NCBI RefSeq assembly: GCF_016086655.4
Contig: NC_052143.2
Location: forward strand, 23,947,886 to 24,011,885
Direction of reading: 5' to 3'
From: Lepeophtheirus salmonis
Taxonomy: Eukaryota > Arthropoda > Copepoda > Siphonostomatoida > Caligidae
DNA: 64,000 bases
Positions 13,163 to 23,599 of this stretch are shown in pieces. Each line of letters begins with the position of its first letter. Positions within the stretch are counted from its first letter, which is position 1. The notes beneath the pieces are model-generated. The model saw only the letters and a program-made list of their open reading frames with translations. It ran no database searches and was not told where the DNA came from. Both the position numbers and the translations under genes were made by a program.

Positions 13163-13172
13163 TCTCCCTTCC
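13163..13172 (-). other. Polypurine tract of Gypsy element
   Basis: Minus-strand GGAAGGGAGA lies about 80 bases after the integrase stop and is followed at once by a TG dinucleotide, the usual primer site for plus-strand synthesis next to a 3' LTR. Confidence 0.45.
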
Positions 13173-13250
13173 GATGATAAGATAATGATTTAATATAACT
13201 TAATACATATAGTCCAATAAAACTAATACATAATACCAATATCATTATTT

Positions 13251-13870
13251 TCAGACCAATTTTAAATATCGTCGATTACAAACTAGAACTCTTCCATCTA
13301 ATATTCTAATTGTGTATTTTCTAAATGGTTTCTTCTCTATAATCAACCCCATTCCATCCTTACTTTTTGTAAAGCGATTCTGAACTCTAACTTCATTTCC
13401 AACTTCAAATATTGGAAGATCTTTTTTCTTTTTATTGACTTGTAATCTTTCATTCAATCTATATAATCTCTTCTCCTCTCCCTCAAAAGAATCAAACATA
13501 TCATTCCAATGTCTTCTATACTTTTCCGCCTTGACAGTAGAAAAGTTGTCATGGGATGTCCATAAACAATTTTACTGGCGATAATCCATGATTCCATGGC
13601 GTGTTCTGTAATTCCAACAACCATTTCACAAATCACCTGACTTCGATATTTTAACCAATAAAGCCTTTAACGATTTCACTGCAGCTTCAACTCATCCAGT
13701 CGATTGTGGATAATGGGGTGATGACATTGGGTGTTAAATGTCCCACGTCAATAAAAACGACTTGAACTCACGAGAGCTAAAAAGCAGTCCGTCATCCGTT
13801 GCAATCTAATTAGGAATTCCAGTGCTAACAAAGATACTTTTGAGTACACTTATAACTTTTGATGTTCTAA
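13251..13870 (-). pseudogene. Ty3/Gypsy integrase relic (core and C-terminal domain)
   Basis: This is the 3' end of Gypsy pol, the integrase that joins element cDNA to the genome. The minus strand shows the second half of the catalytic core: GIPN-stop-IATDDGLLFSSREF (about 13830-13770), where the D of TDDG is the second catalytic residue. SSPHYPQSTG follows, then VEAAVKSLKALLVK (about 13690-13650) with the catalytic glutamate. After a damaged linker, an open run of 82 codons (13499-13251) holds the C-terminal domain, with EVGNEVRVQN, then a GMGLIIEKKPFRKYTIRILDG segment and a terminal NRRYLKLV. The family pattern is G-D-x-V-x-x-x-N...G-x-V-x-E...Y-x-V-x-x-x-G...R-N-R-x-x-L. Several stops lie upstream. 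RNase H and RT of this element are absent. Confidence in the family is high. Confidence 0.85.
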
Positions 13871-14339
13871 GATTTGATCTCCACATTCTAATTTCTGTTC
13901 ATTTAAAAGTAAAAAGCTAATTTCATTATTTATAAAATTTGACATTTTTCTTTATTCGTTGGTGAGATTTTTCTATAACATGCTAAAACTTGAATTTTAC
14001 TTTGACTACTTTTTTTTTGGATAGTAATTGAAATACAATATATATATATAGACAAAACTATTTATTTATTCCGTTCATAATCCAATTTACAAGTTTTTAA
14101 CAGCATATATACATAAATAGGTATACCTTTAATAAAGGTGGGTTAATATATAACTTTTCTTCAAATAATAGGATGAAGGAAGCCTTATTTATCTAAGAGA
14201 AAAAACATCTAGTTATAAGTCATATATAACGAATTGAATTAGAGATTATATATTATGCCAATTACTTAAGGGTTTGAATATTGATCTTTCCGACAAGTTA
14301 GCATCCCACAAATCAACTGAAAAATGACACACATATTTA
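13871..14339. other. AT-rich spacer
   Basis: Nothing recognised. Upstream Gypsy pol domains would be expected here on the minus strand but are not visible. Confidence 0.4.
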
Positions 14340-15100
14340 ATCAAAGAAAAAATGTGTGTAAGCTTTGCAAAATACTATGTCTGAGCTCTCTTAATCATTA
14401 ATGTAGCCACCCTTATGATGGCAATGATGGATTCCAGGCGGTGGCGGAAGACCTGGTACCCGCTGCGAATGCAGTCCTCTTTCATGGTGTCCCAGTGTGC
14501 CTAAAAATGGCATTGAGGACCTGGATGACGGACACTGCAGGCCTTTTGTTCGACATGTACCCAAAAGGTGTGGACCAGGTGTTTGGCATCAGGGCTATTG
14601 CGGGATCTAAAGTTTCAAAAAAGTGTTCAAAATAATTTAATAGTGTCTTGCAACAGAGGAGATGGGTTTCTTTCATTGCTGGTGCTCAAAGAGGCGTCTC
14701 CACCCTCAGAAGTCTCTTTCCGCCCACTTTTTTATAGTTATCTGGACAGTCTGGTGAAAAACCCCAAGATCTCTTTACATGGGCCCTCGTGGACTTCAGA
14801 GGATTGATCATGGGTGTTTTCTTTCACTCCTGTGAGTCCAGCTTGGCCCTCGTCCTCTGGAACGTTTTGGACTTACTGACAGGCTAAAAAGTGATCTTGG
14901 ACACACTCACTGCTTGGAGGGGGCAAATGAAAAATCATCAAACATGTTCCATTATCCTTTTCTCGAATTGGACCAAAGATAAAGAGCTCAAGTTGTTTTG
15001 TTATGCAACTGATTGTTTAATATGACTTAATTTCAATCATTTAACCTTAATTAATTATTGAATGAGTATGTGTTCATATTTTAATGGTGGACAATAAGTT
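14340..15100 (-). mobile_element. Tc1-like element relic (copy A of three)
   Basis: Minus-strand, strongly decayed DNA transposon. Its 3' half is the reverse complement of the element at 58.08-58.96 kb. Both share the C-terminal coding end with LESII and the non-coding tail with CATTAATGATTAAG and GAGCTCAGAC. The 5' non-coding part also matches (TTCAATAATTAATTAAGG and TGATTGAAATTAA in both). The coding remnant includes a degenerate SPD-x-N-P-L-D block read as SPDAKHLVHTFWVHVEQKAC near 14590-14540, where copy C keeps SPDVNPLDYIF. The base composition is clearly less AT-rich than the flanks. Terminal inverted repeats are too worn to place the ends exactly. Confidence 0.7.
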
Positions 15101-18009
15101 GTTTGGGAGAATGTGACTATTTAGTTCATATAACTATAAAGCTCAGTTACTTGGATTTCTTATTGTATTTAAAAATATATATTTTGTATTGTTAAATGAG
15201 GTATTTTGTAATTAAGTAAAAGTAATAAGTAAAATTAATTACACATAATAATAGGATTATTTTAACTATTGGCGAACTGAAGTAAATAAAAACTTTGTAT
15301 TTTTACAGCACCAAGCCTAAAAATATTTATTATTTAAAAAATTCAGGAACTGATTCTTTGGTAGTTTTTGAGATCTTAATAACCAAACTGCAGTAAGTTT
15401 TTTTTTCGTATAGATAGTTTATTTGAAAACTTGATACATATGAAGTGGAAAAGTAAACAGAAATGTTAGTATATTTTCGGTAAATTTTATGTTAATTTTA
15501 AATATAGAAAGATATTATATTTATTTAGAAGCCCACGGTCCTCGGCGAAAAAACATGTGAACTTCAAAAGATTATCCATTTTGAAGGGTGCTGTTTGAAG
15601 ATGAATAACAATTCCGTTTTTCTTTGTATGTATAAAAAACTAATTTAAAATTTGAATAATAATACTATCCAACAAATTTTTTTGTGATGTTCAAAGTTCA
15701 AAATAAACTGAAATTAATACAATTTTATCTCTTGCTTCCAAATATGATCTTATTTACACTTTTTCTCTCTTTTCTACCCTTTTCTTCACACATTTCTTAC
15801 TATGGTATTCCAATAAATGGAATTTTATTATAGTATAATTCTAAAAGGACCTTAACTTTTGAAATATTGGGGTTGCCTTATTTTATATTAATTAAGAAAT
15901 AAAGGGTTTTTGAAGATGTCATTTAAAAAAATGCAAGTTAAAATTTTTAGTTTTCAAATGATATATTTTTACTCTTGCTTTTTCTTTAGTTGCTCATAGC
16001 TCCAATAAGAAAAACAACATGGATTGGCATCGTCTTGCAGAAAAATAATAAACCCCAAGATTGATAATATCAATTAATAAAAATATATGTGTATACTAAT
16101 CAAATTGAGGGCGCTGTGAAAATTCTTTACAGCAAGCCCCATTTTATGTAACTAAAGGACTCAAGGGAAAGAGCAGACACTCAGTTGAAGAATAACATGT
16201 TTTTAACTTCTTGTTGCAGATTACCTTAAAATTGTAAGCTGCCATAAAAGGTATTGGAAGGGAAAAATTTACTATTTTGTGGGATTAATTTGATTATTTG
16301 TTGTAATTAGCCGACAATTGCAATATATTTTTCATAACAGTGTTGTCATTGGTGTAGTATAGTGTATGTATCATACAAATAGATCAGATACTTATAAAAA
16401 GTATCCAGGTTTCTCGTCCATAAAAATGTTACTTTTCCGAAAGACATCAATAAAAGGAAGCTGCCAATAAAAGCCATCGAACCAGCTAATTGGACTCTAA
16501 CCCAAGGCTCAAGAGTTTGTCAAGTAATACAATTAACTATTTTTTACTATGTTAGGGATATGATCATTAAGTTAATGGGTTGTTTTAAGTGAATGTCACC
16601 GGGCTTTATATTCTAATTTTTTCTAATTAAATTATTTTCTTTAGGCTCATTTTTGGTAATAAAGTTTCTTAAGAAGTCTTTAGAAGGATGGTTCATTTTT
16701 AGAATAATGTTTATTAAGAAGTCTCCAGATGGATGGTGGAATTTGGTATATAATGCAATTATATCTTGGTATTTTAACATTATTAGATATCTAAAAATCA
16801 AAGCTCTTGGTTTGTATAAACATTATATTAGGGAGTCTATATCCTTTATAAAAACATTCTTTTACAAAGAGGAATTTACCTATTCGTCTTAATGTCTATT
16901 ACACAATGTCTAAGTCTTCCTCTTTCTTTGGAAATATTTCCTATTGTGTATTGACTGGCTATTGTTCTCAATTACATGGTAATGTCAAAGAATCAGTCTC
17001 TTTAGTAACTAAGGATTGACTTATGAAGGTAACGAAGACCTCATATCGTTTTAGTTAGTGACTTTTCAAAAGTTATATATCAAAAATATAACTTTTTGTT
17101 TGTTCATATTCTATATTCCTAAAAATCGTTCACAAACCGTGAGTATCAATATAATTTATAGTGCTCCATGAATGTGTAGATGAAAAACTTTTTTCCTCCC
17201 CTTTAAGTATGTCATTTTTCTGGATTTTTTGTATGTTCGCTTTTTCACTTGAGTCCATTAGTTTAAAGAACAAAAAGAAGAATGCAAAATTATCGAAACT
17301 TACTAATCTAATACGAAAAAACTAATTAACTTGTGAACAACTCATCCATGTTAACTATGATATGAATAGAGCCATGCCCTTTATTTCGTTACTTCCTTAA
17401 TTGTTTTAAAATGTTTAAAGATCCAAATAGTGGAATCAATTAAAAAATATATAACTCTGTTTTTCTCCCTCTATTACCTCTTGTCAAAAAGTAGAAAATT
17501 AATTTATGAAATTAATCCCCTTGTAACATAAATATTAATAAAAAAACATCCTTGAAATATGAGACGAGCTAAAATATCGACTTAATAATATTATATCCAA
17601 AATGTTAATATCTAATTAGAAAAATTTTATGTATGGCTTTATCCTGAGTAATCTCTTTGTAACTAAGTCGGCTACTTCAAAATTGGAAAAGTAAACCATC
17701 TTTCAAATATATTTTGTGGTTTATTTTATATTAGTTTCAGCTTAACTAAGAAAAATATTACAATAATTGTATAGGCTTGTTATAAATAATTTCAAATTGG
17801 TATACTGCTTTCATAACATGAATAATTATGATATTGGAACAGATTAAAGATTTCGCTATAGAGTGGGAGCTCAAAATCTGCAGTAGCACTAATAAATCAC
17901 AAAAACTTGATTTGTATGGAATGAAGAAAAAAAACTCAAAATCGATTTGTGATATGTTTAAATACCATGTGCAGCTTATATTTTTTATTTAATAGGTTCT
18001 CCGTTACAA
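15101..18009. other. AT-rich non-coding stretch
   Basis: No transposon motif found apart from the short tandem duplication annotated at 16658-16747. Open frames are short and unrecognised. Confidence 0.45.
16658..16747 (+). repeat. 45-bp tandem duplication, in frame
   Basis: Two diverged units start at 16658 and 16703. The offset is 45 bases, so an overlapping 79-codon plus-strand frame repeats KFLKKSLEGWF as MFIKKSPDGWW. I do not recognise the frame and it may not be coding. Confidence 0.5.
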
Positions 18010-18491
18010 GAAGTTACAGCCTCAATACGCTATCGAACAGATTGAAAGCTCTTGACGATGAAGTCCGTGTTCATAGCGTACTTTGCTGACATGATGGTAG
18101 CTCAGAGTGAATCCCAAATTTGTTCAGCAAACATTCTTCTCCTAGACTTCCCAAACTTCAGAGTCTTGGGGTCGAGGTCAGAACTCGGAGAGGGCCACAT
18201 GAAGCCATATTCTTGCTGCAGAAGTTTTCATTCTTCTTGATTATTTAGGGAGTCTGGGTGGAGATACCAATGGTGTTTGCAGTCTCCTCAGTACTGACAC
18301 TGGGACGGTAGAGATCTCCCACTTGTTATCTTTTTGTTTTCGCTCCAATTTTTATACACTTGGAGACATGGGGTAAAAACGAGACTTGTTTATTTTTGTT
18401 TCAGCTGTCGTTTGGTTGTGTGAAAGCGCGTTACCATATCTATCGAGATTGTTAGATAAACTTGGAACAAACCAATCGACTATGTATTTTC
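18010..18491 (-). mobile_element. Tc1/mariner element relic with 5' terminal end
   Basis: The minus strand begins with a terminal-repeat-like segment (TACATAGTCGATTGGTTTG, from about 18487). After a damaged N-terminal region it reads FMWPSPSSDLDPKTLKFG and RRRMFAEQIWDSL (about 18200-18110), matching the WPxxSPDLNPLDxxxW block that precedes the last catalytic residue of Tc1/mariner transposases. The conserved tail about RIEAV follows near 18020. The first two catalytic aspartates are not visible. A second copy of the same 5' end, pointing the other way, lies at 18679-18750. Confidence 0.6.
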
Positions 18492-18678
18492 AAGGTTTTT
18501 TTATATTATTAGCTTCAAATCTCAACAACTCTTCATATCAAAATCAAGAGGTTTTGTGATATAAAATGAGCCCTGTTTGGAGGAGGGAAAATACCACAAA
18601 CAATAAATTGTGGAAACAATTTAGTTACTCATATTCTTCCTAAATTTGAAAAAAAAACCTCATTTCAAGATTATAATT

Positions 18679-18750
18679 AAAAATACATAGTCTATTGGTC
18701 AGTTCCAAACGGATAAACGCATCCTTACAAAATCTCGATGAATGTGGTAA
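18679..18750 (+). repeat. Isolated 5' end of the same Tc1/mariner family
   Basis: AAAATACATAGTC(T)ATTGGT, TTCCAA, ATCTCGAT and GGTAA occur in the same order and spacing as in the reverse complement of 18430-18491. The match fades after about 70 bases. Confidence 0.6.
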
Positions 18751-20534
18751 TCCAATTTAATGATACCTTGTAATTAAAAATATTGTGATCAATATCCTAT
18801 TTTATTACTACTTCTATTTTTGGATCTCCACTTTAAATGTATATACGACAATTTATTTTAAAAGAGAAGGGGTGAAAACATGAACATTCGCCCCCTTTCA
18901 AATAATCTCGCAAAGTACAGTTAAATAAGGATAAGAATAAAAATCTCATAAGATCAACTTTTTACCAAAAACATTTTTTTACTCCATAAATGACTTTTCA
19001 TACGAACAACATTAGTATAAATTATCCTGGTAAGAGCAAAAAATAAATGAAACAAAAAAATATCTGCAAAGAAAACTCATCTTATTCTCAATTATGTGTT
19101 ATAAAATATTTCTAGAGCATTTTCATACATGTATTTTCCCTTTTATAGTACGTATAATAACCATACAGAACATAACCAAACATGGACTCCATAATTCCAT
19201 AGTTGTGCCAGATGGAAAGAAAAAAATTAACATGAAACTTTACTACTAAAAACAGGGAATACTGTTTTATAGAATAAATATTATGGTTTAATTAATCTTC
19301 AATATCATATAGTGATGCATTTTATATTATAATTTTAGATCCTGGTAGTTTCAGTTCATTATTTAAGAATATTCGGGTAATTTTCATAATTTTTTGGTCT
19401 CGTAATATTCCTCGTAATATATTCATAATATTTTATAATTATCGTATATATATTTTTTTTTTTCAAAAAATATAACAATGAAACATGTTAAACCCCCTAA
19501 CTAAACCAATGCAATTAATGAACTCATGTAGGAAATTTATTGTTATCTAAGTGAGAATAATGATTAAATTTTTCAGTTCTCTTTTCAAACTGATTCGCGT
19601 CAAAGATCAACAAATAGACTTCTGCCTTATATATTTTTTCTAAAATGAATACAATTAAATGAAGTCCTATGGAGTGTTTAAGGAGTTACCTCCCCCATAC
19701 ACACATATGCGAAGTTTAGGGACCAAGAGCTTGAAAATTGTACAACTGCGCCAAATTGTATTTATTTACATACTACAAACGTAAATTAAACAGATTTACC
19801 CCGTCTTTTTGAACTACTCTCCCAAGTTTATTAAGGGAACACGGGGACTCTTCCCCTCTGACGAAAAACACAGGGGCCGTATATCTAAACTTTTCTCAAA
19901 AAAAATTCCATATTTTTTTATTAGAAAATTAAATTCAATGTTAGTTATGAATGAAACACTATTCAGCTGCAACAATTAATCTAAAGAGTATTCAAATCTC
20001 AAATGAAATATTTTAAATATAGGACATATTGATGTATGAAAAACTATTAAATTTCTCGGATATTCAATGATATCCCTCTCTAGTTTATTGATTTTTTTTT
20101 GCTTTATTCTCTGTACATTAATTTCCTATATCTATATATTGCAAAAAAAAAAACCCGTAGCAACTTCTTAGCAAAATAAATATTAATGAAGTAATATAAC
20201 AATAGTGACAATCATTTGTTATTCATTGCTGAAACAAACAAACAAAAATGAGTAAGGATAAATGAAAAAAGATAATAACATCTTAACAAAAATCTGCTAG
20301 ACAATTAAATTAAAAAGAAAAGTATAATACAATTCCATTTCCATTCATATCGAACCTCCAACACTTCGTGGGGCCTTAAGTTTTGTTTGACCAGACTAAT
20401 AGGTATGCAAGAGTTCGTACTTCTTACGGCTTAGAGAATAAATAACACCTTAGTTATTATTAATTATTCTAATTTGAAGTGAAATCTATGTTTAGGCAGT
20501 GACATTACAAGATCATCCCCAATCTTTCTTTCTG
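18751..20534. other. AT-rich non-coding stretch; last part probably LINE 3' tail
   Basis: Nothing recognised to about 20330. From 20340 to 20534 the base composition rises and lies just downstream (minus strand) of a zinc-binding LINE C-terminus, so it may be the LINE 3' end. Confidence 0.35.
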
Positions 20535-20730
20535 AATTCTAGTATTTCCTATAAAACTCTGTGGTGATGTGCACAATGTTAACCATACTTGTGAAATCTC
20601 CAAACAGATGTCTTGAAGTTTCTAAACTAGACCTACAGAATTTGCAGTCTCTCTCTGTTTCTTCAACTCTCAATTTATTTGTAAAAAGAGTTGAAGTAGC
20701 CATCCTGTAGTAGAACCACATTATTGATTA
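20535..20730 (-). pseudogene. LINE C-terminal zinc-binding (zf-RVT-like) fragment
   Basis: The minus strand reads MATSTLFTNKLRVEETERDC followed by KFCRSSLETSRHLFGDF. This fits the zf-RVT pattern C-x2-C...E-T-x-x-H-L-F-x-x-C that closes many L1/Tx1/R2-type LINE proteins, with the final cysteine replaced. No RT core remains next to it, so this is a 5'-truncated copy, which is common for LINEs. Identification rests on one short motif. Confidence 0.5.
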
Positions 20731-22899
20731 ATTTATTAAACGAAAAAACTCTTTACTTCTGTCATTATTTTCAGTTATCAAGTAATTAAATCATTTAAGA
20801 CTTAAATTCCAAATTTGTGCTGAAGCTTAACTAAGGAGCTACAAAATAGTTGTGATAAAATATTTATGTTTTTGGGATTCTCGGAAATCAATGATATCGA
20901 TCATGCTTAAAAAATTATTGGAAAATGATCTACTCAAATATGTTTTTTTCTTCAGTTTTTATATCCTTTAAATAGAGATTATTGCATAATAATCACAAAA
21001 CATAAAAAGTATAATATCCTAGATGATTGAAAAGCTTATTAGAAAAAATTGCAACACTTAAAAAACTGCTTCTAGTTCTGTAGAAGTTGGTGGAATAGTA
21101 AAGAATGTGTTTTTTAAATGTACAAGGACTTTAATTTAATTCAATTCCCCCCGTGTGTTCATACAAGGCCAAAGTTTTTTTTATCTACTTTAGCAGTGTA
21201 AAATGAATTATCATTTACTTCAGTAGTAGTAGTTCTCTTACTTAAGAGTCCCTCAAGCTTTACTTGATAATTTGGCCTTTTGAAGTTAAGATTTGTCATT
21301 GAGCAACTACAGTTTCCATTGCTTCTTAATTGCGAGACTCAATTTCACTTGATAAAACTCTTCTTACCAACTCTAAAATTGATAAATTTAACAAGAATAA
21401 TAAAGAAGTTTCACCAAATTCCCAGGAATAATTGAATTTATTATTCCTGGGAATCAACACTATAATGTGTTATAATTTCCCTAGAGAAACTCGAGTTATT
21501 ACCACCACTTTGGTAGTCTCTAGTTAGAATTTGGACCCTGTATATTGGAAAAAGGAATAAAAGTACGTTTCTTAGAATATGTACTACTTTAGATACAAAT
21601 TTAATACGTATTTGGTGTCAAAACAGCTTACGATAATGAATCTGAAATTACGATATTTGGCATGGCAAGATGTAATTCATCAGATTATTGGACATGGAGA
21701 CTTATGGAGATGATGAAGAATAAATTATTTACTACAACTAAGGACAAAAGTATGATGAAGCTGTTTGATGCTCCAAAAGTAGTGGTTTTTTACAAATAAA
21801 GATGTACCATGACACAAATTTAGTTCGGAATACTATGAAATGTATTTCATATAGGTATTTTTAATCCATAAGGATATTAAATAAGAATCAAAAAATTGAA
21901 TATAATGTTATAATTCATTATGTGGGATGGATAATTTGTTTTCAATAATTGTTTTTCCGACGTATTGATGAGGTGTGACATTGTTGAGTGATAGATTGAC
22001 ACATACACCTTTCAAAAGAGTTTTCCGTGTAACCCTTATTTGAATATTTAATGAGGGGTTACAGATTTTGCTGTAGGTTTTTTATATCCGGGCCTTATAA
22101 TATTTACAAATTTGATAATAAATGATATCACCCTCTGCAGCAGTAAATCAACCATAACATGTATAATTATTAGTTTGTGTGACCACGTTTGCATTAATAG
22201 GACTGTCCTGTATAAAGATTTCAACATTGGTTTCTGGGAGTACTTTACAGAAAACTCTATGATAAAATAAAGATCCATTCTTTGTACCGTTCATTTGCAG
22301 AATCTGGTTTGCTCAGATACATTATACAGTTATTTTCAATTAAATAGAACCGAATCCGAGTTTTCAATTTTGCTATATACCGAAGATCCGTTAGAAATAT
22401 GAAAATTAAATGTATCTAATCTCATCACAAATCCTTCCTATAATACGTATTTGAAAAACGTTTAAAATCTTAAAACGCTCCTATCAAATCATTATTCTCT
22501 TTTAGATTACAATAAATCACATACTTGAATTGATAATTGGATTTGTTTAGTGAGGGTTTTAACATATTTTATTTCCATATTCATGATAAAAATCAAATGA
22601 ACGATAGTAGTTTCCTATTATTACTAATTTAGGCTTAATTATGCTACTTAAATTAGAGGGGGTGTTAATTTATAAAAATGATTAAATTCAATTTTTGCCC
22701 TACTTTTCTAGGTACTACATATCTTAGTAATATTTTGGGGGAAAACAAAATAATCTGTGCCCCCACAGCTCCCTTCCTATTCCGAAAATTACTTTTTCAA
22801 TCTTGAGAGAATCTCTTGAGAAATCAGAAATGATTCCCCCTTGGTTCACTCCAGATATTAGTAAAAATAATTGGGTTTCCTTTTAATACAACTTTGTAT
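20731..22899. other. AT-rich stretch with a 15-bp hairpin and one unrecognised 64-codon frame
   Basis: A plus-strand open run at 21605-21799 (containing ESEITIFGMARCNSSDYW) has coding-like composition but no motif I recognise. The hairpin at 21418-21454 is listed separately. The rest shows nothing. Confidence 0.35.
21418..21454. repeat. Perfect 15-bp inverted repeat (hairpin)
   Basis: ATTCCCAGGAATAAT at 21418-21432, a 7-base loop TGAATTT, then the exact reverse complement at 21440-21454. Confidence 0.85.
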
Positions 22900-23510
22900 C
22901 TCTAATACAATATTTTTGACACTTGATTCCTTATCTTTTCAGTATTCTTACATTTTGAGAAAAAATGTTCCAGGGTTTCTTTTTCAATTTTACAGAAAAA
23001 AACATTGTTGTTCCTTTGGTGTTTTTCCATATATGATTCCAAATAGTTAAGCATTTTTATGGTTTTGTCAATGAACTGATGCATGGAAAAGTACAATCTT
23101 ATACAGTTTATGGCATACAATATTCCCCTTTGAAAAACCGTTTCCCCAATATATTCCTAAAGGATCTGTAATATCCGAATTTGTCGATTTCCCAGTCCTC
23201 TTATGAAGTTAAAAAACCATGCCTCGGTCCAATCTCCCTTCCACGTACTTTTATGTTTTAAGAATCCTCTTAGTCTCCAATTTTTTGATGTAGGTAGAAA
23301 TAACGTTTCCATTGAAAATATCGTAGACTTAATCCATTTTTTTTATTTAGATCTCTCACACAAAGTTCAGATGTACTCTCATGCTGAAAGGGAGAGTACT
23401 TTGTCGACAAAAACCAACCACGGGATGTAGCTCTCAAATTCCAGAAATACCCTGAACATACGTTTTTTGTTAGAAACAACAATGATATAAAAAAAGTTCT
23501 AGACTTCATT
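22900..23510 (-). pseudogene. LINE C-terminal region with zinc-binding motif
   Basis: Reading down the minus strand, a frame at 23440-23170 contains WRLRGFLKHKSTWKGDWTEA and is followed, after a frameshift, by an open run at 23120-22902. That run contains NNVFFCKIEKETLEHFFSKC. This fits the C-x...E-T-L-x-H-x-F-x-x-C zinc-binding tail of LINE proteins (zf-RVT-like), spaced as in the fragment at 20.5 kb. It points towards the end of an element whose RT would lie above 23.6 kb on this strand, but the neighbouring RT at 24-25.8 kb is on the plus strand and so belongs to another insertion. Confidence 0.55.
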
Positions 23511-23599
23511 ATGTTTTTTTGTTATCAGAATTGCTTTCAAAATGCCACCGAATATGAAACTCTTCTAGCCCTAAAATCGGACGATATTTCTTTATTTGT

